Below are positions 45,609 through 58,000 of a DNA stretch of 64,000 bases, piece by piece. A program made the position numbers and the translations under genes. A model generated the notes under the pieces. That model saw only the letters and a program-made list of their open reading frames with translations, did no database searches and was not told the origin of the DNA. Where the stretch lies: positions 19,499,501-19,563,500 of the forward strand of contig NC_092191.1 of the NCBI RefSeq assembly GCF_043641665.1, in the 5' to 3' direction. Positions within the stretch are counted from its first letter, which is position 1. Each line of letters begins with the position of its first letter. The stretch is from Enoplosus armatus (taxonomy: Eukaryota > Chordata > Actinopteri > Centrarchiformes > Enoplosidae).

Positions 45609-47031
45609 CTACACAGTAGTTTCATTCTTCCAGGGTCCAGTGCGTATATTCCCTGTGCTGTCCGAGGTGTACAGGAGTCCTTCATGCAGGCCCCCCTTTA
45701 GGATCCCATTCTGATTGGGCGGGTTCTGGGGGTAGGATTGTCTGCGCGGGGCGTGCATCTCCAGATGGTGATGTGTTGCCGTCGGGTCCTGCTCGGCCAC
45801 TTTGCCGCAGCCACACAGGAAGACGCCTGTGTCGCCGGCCTCTGCCGGGCACAGAGTGGGGAAAAGGTCTGCCTTGGCACAGCAGATGTGCCGGTGGCAG
45901 GGATTATGGCACGCCAGGGCCTCGTGCGCGGTGGCGCAAGCGGCGTGGCATGTGTGATGCCCATCGTGGTGGCCCTCGTGAGCCAGATGTGGGCAGATGT
46001 GGGCGTGACGCTCGTGTGTGCTGTGGGGGCTGTCAGTGTGTGAGCTGTGCACGCTGCCTCCATCCACGCTGGAGGGGATGTGATAGGCGTACTCCCTCTC
46101 ACTCCCTGCTCCGCAAGCACCGGCCCGGCGGCTGAAGTGGCGGCCTTTAGTCCTGGTGCTGCTCTTTAGGCAGGGGTGCAACTGGATCCCCGGCCGGTAG
46201 CCCTCTGGGTCGGCATGTAGCAGCACGTGCGTGGCTGCCGGCTCCTCTTCCATCAGCTGCTGGCTATGCAGGGCGGCGCAGCACGGCGTCACCGGGGCCA
46301 GACACGTCACGTGGTTTTGCGAGGATGGAAGGGCGGCGTGTTTACAGTGACCTAAACTTCCATGCCCGCAGCTCATCAGTGCTTTACCCTGACACGGCGA
46401 GTCATGGTGGCAGTGGCTGTGGCCGTGGCCGTGCCCCGGGGTATCTCCATTCACGTTGACCTTGGGCCGCGCTTGAGCAGGCCCATGGGCCCCGGAGCAG
46501 GCATTGGCGCGTCGTCCGGGACAACAGGAACACCAGCAATGCCAGACATCATCACGCTTGGCACAGTGATGGATGAGGATGAAGAGGCCAAGGGTGACGG
46601 AGAAGGCACCGTAAAGGCAGCTGAAGATCATGTCCAGGAAGTGGCCCTGTGACACGGCCAGCGCCCCGAAAGTCCAGGTGGCCAGGAACAGGAAAAGGGT
46701 GAAGGCCGCCGTTCGCAACTGAGCCTTGAAGGAGTGCTCATTGGCCAGCAGCGCGGGGTTGATGGGAACGCCTGGGCAGCCCGCAGGGCAGTGGCTCCCA
46801 CTGGGCGGGGCCGCCAGGGCCCCCGGCTCGGCTCCCTGGTGGCAGTGGGTCGGGACATCGACGGCGGCCAGCCTCTGCTGCTCCTCGGTCAGCTGCTTGA
46901 GCTCGTACTTCTTCTCTGGGTGTCGCCGCAGCTGGACGAAGGTGCAGAGGAAGTAGATGCATGTCACCAGGACGATGAAGGCCACGGGGCCAAAGAAGGC
47001 TCCCAGACTGGGCTCCCAAGCCATCCAGCAG
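45609..47031 (-). CDS. adgra1: adgra1 terminal exon: TM5-TM7, cytoplasmic tail, stop
   Basis: 1,423 nt with acceptor TGTTGCAG and stop codon TAG at 45,609-45,611. It encodes [18 protein letters not shown] (ECL2/TM5), [20 protein letters not shown] (TM6), [20 protein letters not shown] (TM7) and [13 protein letters not shown]. The tail carries two His/Cys-rich blocks (46,311-46,433 and 45,879-46,049) and ends in the ETTV class I PDZ ligand shared by ADGRA family members. The exon is markedly GC-rich compared with its AT-rich surroundings. Confidence 0.96.
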
Positions 47032-50000
47032 CTGCAACACACATGAATAGCAGTACATTTTAATAATGCTGAATGTTAAAAACTCTATTACTTGTTTTAA
47101 CATGTTTCCACAGAGGACAACACTTTGTTGAGGTGTATAAAAAGGTGCAAAACATCAGCACAGGGTGTAATTGAACCTTGAGAGCAGAAGCAAACCTAGG
47201 ACTTACTACGGCGCTTGCTCCTTGCTGCCATAGTTGTCTATATTGACGGCTGCCGTGACCCCGCAGATGATGAGGGGCACTCCACCACTGACTAAATAGA
47301 ATCTGTGAGGTGATAGAGGGAGAGACAATAAGAAAGTATAAGAGCGTTGGGCATGAAAAGGCATTTACAAATCCCAGAGCTCACATCTGGATTACAACGG
47401 CACACAGATAATAACCAAAAGATCCAAACAGACAAAGTGACGGATGAGATTATAGACTCGTGCAGGGAGTGAAGCTCTTGGCCGACCCCAAATAACTCTC
47501 ATTTCTCAACTTGAAGAACAAACAACGACACAGAAGAAGAGGCATGAGAACATATTTGTTGGCTGTCCTTTCCCCGGATTCCTCAACCCCCCCCCCACCT
47601 CCCCTAACAAAAATCAGAAGACAGACGTGTTTCTCTCAAGCTTGTCAATGTGTTTGTGATCACACACCACGGGTGCGATCACACCAGCAGTTTGCTTTCT
47701 TTGCTGCAAACCAAGGTGTAAATTTTACTATGAAAACAAATCGGTTTCCTGTCGATGTAAGCACTATCAACTTGTCAGCACTCATTGCTGCAATTTACGG
47801 CATCTCCTGCGTCATAACAGCTCAGGAGACACGAAGACAAACCTGGATTTAAATTCAGTTTTGCTTCCCAAGCATCAGACGTCTCTGACAGTCAGACGTC
47901 GACGCGAATCGACGCGAATCAACTTTTACAGGTAGAAACTTTCAAGGCAGGTTTGGATTATTTTCTCATTCCGTACAGACTGCAGTTGTCTTGAATGTAA
48001 CAACCAAACAAGTAAATAGGTGTGGTTTCAATAGCAATGTCCTCCTCTTCCCATACAAACAAACACTTCTTAAGCTGCTGCAATAATTCTGGGAATTCAG
48101 ATGTGAAAAGTCAGCGGTGCATGAGCGCAGCACAGCTCCTGATGAGCTGACGGGACAGCAGCAGTATAAACTGTCCTCACCTCACCATTTATGTGTTGGT
48201 CCATTTTATGTCCCTGCCCACTGAACTGTGGGCCTCGAAAAGATTCACCAACATGTGAGATTTGTGTGGTTTGTTTATAGCGGGGGTGCTCCTGCCTCGC
48301 ATGAAATAAAGAGCAAAATGTTTTTGACAAAATGACCTTTTTTATGAAATATAATATTGGGCTTATTAAGCTTCAGGGAAAATCAGCAGTGCCACTACAT
48401 CACACAGAAAAGGCTGATAGTGAGGCGATAGTTTCCCTAATAATCGATCGAGAAGTTGATAACAAGGTTAGATGTGTGAGGATGCGCCTGATCCAGCTCA
48501 GCAGGTTATTGGTTGATGTTGGGAAAAGTCACTGCTGCGCTGCACGTCAGACACTGAGTTTGATAATCACCAGTTGTGCCACCTCTTTGTTACCTTTGAC
48601 CCAATGGAAGTAAGTGACCGACATCTAAATTGCCTCAAAAAAACGCAGACGCAATGCATTGGCCTTGCAGTTTAACTGCTGCTCAGCACATTATCACGTC
48701 TCTCGGCTGTGAGCATCCTCAGAAATTAACAATGCAATGTCTGCAAGACGCAATTAATCACATGAACAGTGAGGGCAGGCGTGTGAAGTGGGGTCAGCAG
48801 CAGACTCTGAACAAATGACAACAACAATGGCGGAGAGTTTTGCAGAGAAACTCAAACGTTGCTGTTGCCGCTTCCTCTGCCGCGGTCTTAACATTAACAC
48901 CACTGTAACCGGTTAACCCACCAAGTGAGCGCATACTTTTTAGTCCTTCAGGTACACGCAAGTACGCAGGCACGTATCAAAGCGGTGTTAACATATCATG
49001 AGCCTTAAGAATTCACTGCAGAAACAAAGCCAGCCAGCATCTCCCCCTCTGCACTGTCCTTGTCCTCCACTTTCCTATATAACACCATGCTATTTCCTCT
49101 TCCTTCCTGTTCAATCTCAACCTCTGTCACTGCTCTAACCTTTCCACCACTCCATCTTCCTCCATCTTCCTCCTCGGTTTCCTCCCCGCCATCCCTCCTC
49201 TCTCTCTCTCTGTCTCTCTGTCTCTCTCTCTCTCTCTCCCCCAATCTGTCCTCTGTCACACAGCATCCATCCCAAAAATTCAATTACAATCAAGATGTTT
49301 GTCTGGGCTGGTTGGCAAAGGGTGGTTGGGTGGTTGGAGGGGGAGGCGGAGAGAGAGGAGGGGGGTGGTGTGGTGGCATTACCGGCCTGTCACTGTTTCT
49401 GAGTGGAACGGTTCCCCCCGGGGACTCTCCTTCAACACAAAGCCATTTACACACCCGTCAGCCAGATGAGCATAAATGAGAAGAACCAGTGGATGTTAAA
49501 GCACCCTGCACTTTACAACCCTCATTCCCCTTTATCCCCTCAAGGACAGCCTGCTTGTGTTTCCTGCAGGTCTGCGCCCAAGAAAACGCATGCAAAACAA
49601 ATGTATAGCACATGTGTGATCGAATCGCAGTCTGCACGCTGCCCTGCGCTCCTTCACATTAAAATTCTTGCCAAAGCACGGTGTGAACACAACACATAAA
49701 GTCTTTTTTTTGGTGGCCATTCTATCAAAGAAGGCCTTCAAACTCTAACAAAATGGCTGTGTATGCAGAGTTGTGCTTTTGAGTGAGTTTAGGAACAGCA
49801 ATCATCTGATATAAATAGACCCTGAAGTGCCTTTTAGCCAGCAGCTACACAGTGACTCCCCTCCCATCCCTGTTCCTCTGCTCATGCACTGTCTTCTGTT
49901 CTGTGACTGTGAACTGTCCTCTCTCTGGACCTGGTCCAGGATATACATAGCACAGCTGGGGACAACTGAGGGTCATATTGCTCCAGCGCAGGACAAAGGC

Positions 50001-51969
50001 TTATGGGTAAAGCTGGACTACGCAACGGTAACGGTAAAATCCTGCACGTCTGAATGCCCTTTAATGGACAAAATTAGCTTATTTTTACGCATAGTTAAAC
50101 ATTCGCTTACTTGCTGAGAGCTAAAAGAAAAGATCGATAGCACCGGCGTTAGCTAAGCTTAGCATATAGGCAAGAAACAGGTGAAACAGCTAGCTCGGCT
50201 CTACCTGAAGGTCACAAAATGTGCACTTCTGAAGCTCACCAACAAACACATTATATCGCATTTAATGTGTAAATCTGTAGTCCGCGGTTTAATGAGCGGT
50301 TATGTGCCTCACTATTGCTCGGAAAGGCAAATATTGTCACCTTGTGGACAGAGCCTAGCGAGCGGTTTCCCCCAGTTTCCAGTCACTGAGCTAAGCTGAG
50401 CTAACTGGCTGCTAGCTGTAGCTTTATATTAAACAGACGTGCATGCGAGTGGTGTCAAACTGCAACATGTAACAGTCTTCTTTTCAGTAGTGATGGGTCA
50501 CTTTGTGATTCTGGGGAGATGTTCTACCTCACTAGACCCTTTCATTTTTGAATACACAGATCTCATAGTTCATGCATCGCCAGCCGTTAATACAAGCCAT
50601 TTCCCTTTCAAAAGCTTAGTCTAAAAATAGCTCTTCCAAAACATCCACAAGCAGAGAGAAGCAGATCTATGTGCTGTAGTACTGAGTCTCAAACCGTGCT
50701 TTTTAAGAAGTGAATCTGCCTGTTTTGCAATTATCAATATTGACAGCTGGGGAGAAATGCTGCTGGTGACATTCAACAGATGTTCTGGTTTCTATTCGAG
50801 AAAGCAAATGATTCTCTAAAAGTGAAGCGTTGCTTCAGAGGAATGATCCGCACCCATCACACCAGATGACTGTCATTTAATAGCGTGAATGGAGGCGTTT
50901 ATAAGGTGTGTGGCCCAACACGGTGTAGCAGATTCCTGACAAAGGTCAGCGTGATGGTCTGCTGGGTATGCCCATCAGATGCTGTCAGGAGTGGAGGGAC
51001 AGGCACCAAGAGTTAGATGAGGAGGAATAGGTTGCTTGTTATGAGGGGGCGAGGTGTGTGGGGGGGGGGTGCTAGGAGAAGAAATTGATTTGTCTCCAGC
51101 TGCTAAGTCTCATTGCATGAGCCTGTCTGACAGGGAGCATTACAGTCAATCACTGTGGATCAACCCGACTGCCGCGCCACACGATCCCTTCGCCTTCCCC
51201 CCAGACAAATTATCTCATTCACAAGCGGTGCATGATGGGAGAGCCTCGAGAACGTTCCATATTAAACGCAGGTGTCTGAGGATTTGCTTTGCGAGGGAAG
51301 TGCTGCTTATAGGTCGAGGGGATCCTTATCTGGTGGGGTCCTTATCCTCTGGGACTTTCAGTGACTCTTTAGGAATACATTATTGAGCAGATTCCAGTTT
51401 TAATGATGTCAGACATATGATACTGCTCCTTTATAGATTTTTATAGATATTAGCTTCAGGTGGTCTGGGTGATAAATGTCCACGCAAGTGCTACATGTAT
51501 CACAATAATCCTCTAAAACACCCCATAGAGAGCAAGTCTAAAAGCGAGGAATTCCAGTAGGGTTTATATCCAGCGCAGCTCCACATGTTTAAATACTTTC
51601 CTTGTGTGGGGGTCATCCGCTATGTCTTCTTCAAAATATTTCATGACGTTGAACTGGAATGGCGCTCGATATTTTCCGACAGCTTTAAGAAAATGACTGA
51701 ATGCGAGATTAAATGACAAACAGGCATCTGCTGCGGTTCACCCTCTGTTTGCCTCCGTGTCTCTGCCCTCAAACCTTCCCTTAAAAGGATTTCTCGTCGG
51801 AGCTTCTGGAGTTTCGGCTCTGCAGCACAGTTGCAATGCGCCGAAGAGCTCACGCAGCACCTTCTCGCCGCAGAGGAAGAGCACCGTATGTGTCCAAAAG
51901 CTGATCCTCTTAAACATGGCAAATGTCGGGAGTAAGCAGGAAAAGGAATGAAATGGAGAATTTGGGTGT

Positions 51970-52000
<31 letters not shown>

Positions 52001-55000
52001 TTCCAATCTGATATGTGCATCTAAGCAAATAGGAATGAAATGGGTCAAAAGGCTAAATACATTTAGATTTGTGATAAAGCTCCTGTCTCAGCAGCCTCCT
52101 GGGTGATTGAGGTAATTAGTTGTAGCTTTGAGGTGATGCCATAGTAACAGGTTGTTTTAGGTCATTCTCTTTTTCCCTTCCTCCTCCTCCTCCTCCTCCT
52201 CCTCCTCCTGACATTCATCTGCCCTCCATTCATTTTTACCTTACAGGGTCGTAGGAAGCCTCAAACAGAATAACTGAGCCAAAACATTTACTACACAGCC
52301 AGTTCAGCTATTCCAGACGTTCCTCTAACAAATGCCTGCAAGAAGGTCTATCTATACCAAAGGGAAAACTGCAGAATAGGAGCTTTCAAAAATGTTTTAA
52401 AACTACAACGAATATACATCATTGTGTCAGGCTAGAGGAGTGGTTTCTAACCTTTTCTGTCTGATGGAGCCCCACAGCCCTATCAGAGGAGCTCAAGTAC
52501 CCATTCATCAACCATTTTCCTTTTTTTTGCATTCCTGCAACTACCAGCTTGACCTTTCAACCACTGACCCATTACTTTTACCTGAGGATGTATTATGAGG
52601 CTCATGATATGGCCCCACCACTCAGGCCCAAAAAGCATTTTCCCCATAGACCACCACAAAGTGTCTGCATGTAAAACTGTCCACAGGACACATCCATCTG
52701 CAAAGAAGGCCAGTGATTACTCTTTATATTAGGAATGTTTAATCCATAAAGGATTTATGTTTGTAAATCTCGCCCCGAGCCAAGAAAAGCAAGATGTCAT
52801 CCCTCTGTAAAACCTTTGAGCCGAACGGGAACACGTGGGCGGAGCCTGCGGGAGTAACGCTAATGCACATGTGCAGTGGGCTGCACAACGTGACGGGCGA
52901 GCAAGTTTCACTCAAGTGACTGGGCGCCACCTTCGACACCAGTATCCCGTTCTTATAATACATCCATGCTTTTGACTAAATGTTACATCTGTTTATCCAT
53001 AACTGTTGGCTACTACTATCTTTCACCTCCTTTAATCTTAAGTAATTATTTCAACTGTTTGACTTTTACATTTGGCCACTTATTTCAAACGTTTATCCAT
53101 TACTTTAACCTAACTACTTACCCGCTTACTAATTAGTTTCCATGCAGTCTCTTCGCCTTAATGTGTTCCAGCTGACTCAGGTGGGTACTGTGCTTCATGG
53201 CTGGGAGGTTGGTTTTCATGGCAAGAAATGTACTCAGGATCAGTAGCACACCAGTTTGTCATCCTTTTTGGATTTTTCTTATTTCCTCCTAAACACAAAT
53301 ATGTGGATATGTCTTTTAAATCTTATCATAATTTCTATTTTCTTAAAAACCGAATACAATTACAAGTAGAAGCACACCTGGTTGGGATTCAATGGGCTGG
53401 AACATTAAAAGCCACAGATAATGATGATGGCAATGCTCATGGTAATGAGATTAAAACAGCCGCTAGTCAGCCCTCTGTAGTTCCCTCTGACCCAACCGTT
53501 GCTTCATTTAAATTGCTTCAGTTAATTTTTTTTTAGAATTTCATGAGAATCCCAAAATGGTTGGAAGACCAGAAAAGCTCATCGGAGAAAGACAAGGACA
53601 GCTCTACTGAGTGCTACTGATGAGTGACATTAATACGGTAGTCATTCATATCAAGTTAACTGACATCAAAAATGCTATACAGAGACCCTAGCCTCGGAGC
53701 TAAAGAGGCCTCAATTCAGGATTTTGACTGATTAAAAGGAATTCACTCGACTCCAATAATCTCTGGCATTTATCAGGCTAATTTTCACATTAAGTGAATC
53801 ATCACCGTCGAAAACCTAAACTTCTTCCCTCGTGGCGGACAGTGACTCAGATTAAAAATGTAATTTCTTAACAGGATGGGTGAAATCCACAAGGGGAGCC
53901 AAACGGTGTACGGTAAATAGGAGGACCTGACAGCCCTGTCACTGCAGAGTGAACAAAGCCAGAGGCTTGAAGGAATGCAAACTGGCTGTGGATGTCTCTG
54001 CAGATAAACGATGCAACAACTCATCTGTGTAAAGCTATTGTTACCCTCTAAAGGAAGCGTGAGCCAGCAAACACCTGAAGAAATAGATAAACTAGCATTG
54101 ATCAACAGAGGCACAAATATGCATACACTCAAATACATAGTCGAGTACACGCTCCTCTGCATACGTAGGTGAGAGAAGGACAAAGTAACCCAACAAACAT
54201 ATACACGACTAAACACACACTCAAACCACATCCATTTTGATATTCATAATTAGAAAAAAAGAAGGGGTATCAGGTTTCTATGACAAAATTGCACAATATA
54301 GCAAGTAGCAAGTATGAATTTGAGGTGCTCCCATTCAATGCTTGTTCATTGTTTTTGGCTTGTGACCCCATTCAAAAAAAGCAATGTCTAGTTTGAGCCA
54401 CTTGTCAGGTTTCAGATTATTTTTCCTTCTTTCATACCTCTTTAATCATTCCACAACCCCCTCGGATTTATCTTTGGAGGGGGTCTGCCCCCTAGATTGG
54501 GGACCACTTGACTGCACTACTTAACTGTGTATAAAGTAGTTAAAGCTAGCTCCGCCTGGACCAGCTTCAACAGTTGCAGGGGCCATTCTTCTGCAGAATT
54601 CTGAATGCAGACCCTTTACTTATAATGGAGCAGACTTACATTGTTGTATTGGTACTTTTACTTGAGTAAAGGAATTAATACGTTTTCCACCACTGCTTAA
54701 AACAATAAATGCAAGCTGGGACAGGAATAGTCTGTGACTGTATGAGACTTCCACTTACATCTCACAGTCTCAGTCAGGCCATGTACCGGCAAAAATAAAA
54801 ATGAAATAAGAAAGCAAATAATTGTGCAGTGAACCAGTCCTTGGCCTCTGAAGATACATACACCGCAAGCAGCAGCAACAGTGCAGGAAAGATCATAAAA
54901 ACACATATGCACAAATACACAGCTGTTTGTATGCTTTTCCGCCCAGGGGCAGTCAGGGTAGAGGAGGGTTGCGAGGGCAATTTGTGCTTACCTCAACAGG

Positions 55001-58000
55001 GGCTGCTTAGGGGGCGGAGGCGGGTCACCGTCTTGGCTCTGCGGAGGCTTCTTGGTCACCTGTTTATAAATGTTCCTGGCCGTCACTCCGAGCCACAGCA
55101 TGGTCGACAGAGACGAGTAGTGCAGCACGACCCCGACCTGATGCAGGGTGAAAGAGTACATCGAGCTATTTATTTGACTTTTTCCGAACTTCTGCTCACA
55201 CATACTGTACAGTGTCAGACTTGATTATATTCCTGTAACTCAAAGACGGGATGTTCAGGAAGAGCTGCCACTCCTCTCTCTCTCTCAAAGACATCATCAG
55301 TGTCAGTCCAAGGGTGTCTCCATAGACGTTTTCCTTCAAGACCCGACTGCTTTGTCTTATGCTTCGGGAAAAGACAATAATACAAGAATGGAAAGATGGG
55401 TTCAAAAAACTGCCATTGAATCATCAAGGTTGTTTGGGATAAGAGCATTATGGTGGGGTTATACTGGTGGATACTGAGCAGCTCCTTATCAGTTGAGTTA
55501 GAGGACACGAGGTGCGCACTGTGAATAACAAATCTGAATATAAATGATAGTCACGTTGACAACTATCAGCGCGTGATTGTTTTCCAAAACGCACTGTATA
55601 CATATCTCCGCTCGTCCTCGTTTTAATATTCATGAACTAGGTATGAATGGGGGGTGATGGGGGGGGGTCTAACTTTGTTTAAAGGCTTTGCCAGCTCACA
55701 GAAAGACCGGAGAGATGAGACTTACAAAAAGAAAGAGAGAGAGAGAGAGAGAAAGGAGAACGGAGGGAGAAAATTAAAATGCGCGGAGCCTTTTCTCCAC
55801 CCAGTCAGTCTGATGTACTGACAACCTGAGATACCCAATCAAACGGCTTCTCTCCAGCCTGATAGGCCTAGGGACTGGAGCTAGTGTACCAAGAGTCCGG
55901 ATGCTAATTGGACGTGTCCTTGAGCTGGTTATAGAGAGCAAAGAGCGGGTGGTAAGTCGATCACCGCTGCGGAGTCTGCACACTTCAGAGCTTCATTAGT
56001 GCCAAGAACAGATGGAGAGGAAGTGTGTTTGTGATATGGAAAATAAGGGGAGAGGAAATGGTAAAGGTGCGGGTGGACACATGGATCATAACTGGCTGAT
56101 TAATGTCCTTTACACATTATTTCACAGTTTCAAGCCATGTTGTCCACCTGGCAGCAATCTGCACATTAGTCATCAAGCATATACAGTATCAATGTAATTA
56201 ATCCAATTAATCCCAGTTTATAGATAAATGTAATTTGAGGCATGTATAAGTACAATTTCTATATATAATACAGTATCAACGTGTGTTGAAGAGATTTGAG
56301 TCTGTTGTTACAACAACAACAACAACACAGACAGTCAATCTATCTCCACTACAACGTCCCATGATGAGCGCACCCACTTATTTGTCAAAAAATGACACAT
56401 ATTCCATCATGAGACTGCCAAAGGAGTATAATTTAAGCAGGTACATACCTGAGGAGACTTTGGATTAAATGGGTTGAGTGTGTTAAGACCTATAATTAAT
56501 CACCACATGAATAGGTTTGATTGGGACACAGCCACATTTTGATATTTTAATATCCATGGTTGCTGTGTGCTTTCACCTGATGTGCCTTTGTTAGCAGAAA
56601 ATCTGGGTAAATACATCTTTTCAGTCAGTGATCGGATCAGTGAGCAGCACAATGATCGCACAGTCACACAAAACAGGAGCTGGAAACGGCCCCGGAAAAC
56701 CTGATCAATGTGTCCCCGTTAGAAAGCCGCAGCTCCTGTCGCCTCAAACTCCCTCTTTTCATCACTTAAGATGTGTTGTCAATGATGCACAAACAACTCA
56801 AGCTGCACATCCATAAAGACGTAGTTTGATTTAGACAAATTAGAAATGGTGACAGCTGGACAGCAATTCTGTTCATTTTGCGTCAGTGAAACAAGATGAA
56901 GAAGAACGAGCTGAAGTCAGCACGTTGCGTCCATGTGTCTTTCTGCAGTATGAATACACAGCATTTACCCACACACATGCTGCTATATCACAACATGCAG
57001 CCAACTTGTTAGCTATAGCTAGTTAGCTTTGCAGTGCTTTTATGTAAGAGCCCTTTCATGGTCGTCTGTGTGAAATAGCAACAAATGTGACAAGAGAAAG
57101 ATGTCATGTTTCATACAAGTGGCGCATTGTGTTAGGTGACAGGCAGGTTTCTGTCATGTTAAGATCATTTATCATTAAGCTGTAAGAACATTTATACAAT
57201 ATATATAATTGTATTAGATCTTTTTTTTTTGAAATCACAAATTCCTGATGTCTCAAAGAATGAATACAATGAAAATCAACTATGAAAACATTCATAACAT
57301 TCTTAAATATTAAAAAAAACAAAAAAACAAAAGCTCTTTTAATATCTAAGAGCATGAACTAGCACGTAAATAAATCATTTGTAAAATATGCTGGAAATGA
57401 AAAGGGTAAACTATTGAGCTACTCGTGTAAAGAGACTCATTATTTTCATCATAGTGAAAGGCTAATATATCTCATCTGAATTTAGAGCTTTCTTCATTTT
57501 ATTCTGGTGACAACAGCTGTAACTGAAGGGGTGCATTAGGTTTTGGAAATGTGCCCCCTGGTTACATTATCAATTATTCGTGACAGTTTGGTGGCGTTCA
57601 AAAGGAACAACTACATTCAGTAAAGCATTTTTCAACATTTGTGAGTCACCAAGTCAAGTCTCCTCAGCCTTCAAGTCTCAAGTCAAGCCTTCAGGCACTC
57701 AAATCTCACAGCAGACGCGACCAAGTCGAGTCACAGGTCCACATTTTTGCGACTCAAGTCTCAAGTCTCCAGCTCTGGTATAACACAGTAGAATTTACCA
57801 GCACCACAAACTCCATCCTCCAAACTGATCATACAGGACTGCAGGACTGTTGTATTAGACTGTATTAGTTTTAGCTAGGCGCACCTAATAAACTGGCAAG
57901 TGAGTGTATATTCAACATTTGACGTCTGACCAAATATAGCAAAAAAACAAGTGTTAAATGTCAGAATACAGTAAATATTATCATTGTTTGAGTGGGAAGA

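Larger units (their letters stand above)
47303..54991 (-). other. adgra1 intron between TM3 and TM4 exons
   Basis: 7.7 kb with a MITE-like repeat near 47.7 kb, a pyrimidine tract at 49.1 kb, a dispersed repeat at 50.1-50.4 kb, (CTC)n at 52.18-52.21 kb and degraded hAT fragments at 52.4 and 54.4 kb. No exon-quality ORF seen. Confidence 0.75.

Noticed and set aside
45698..46135. Long overlapping ORFs on both strands inside the adgra1 terminal exon
   Set aside because: Frame shadows of a GC-rich coding exon. Only the frame ending ETTV matches the receptor family.
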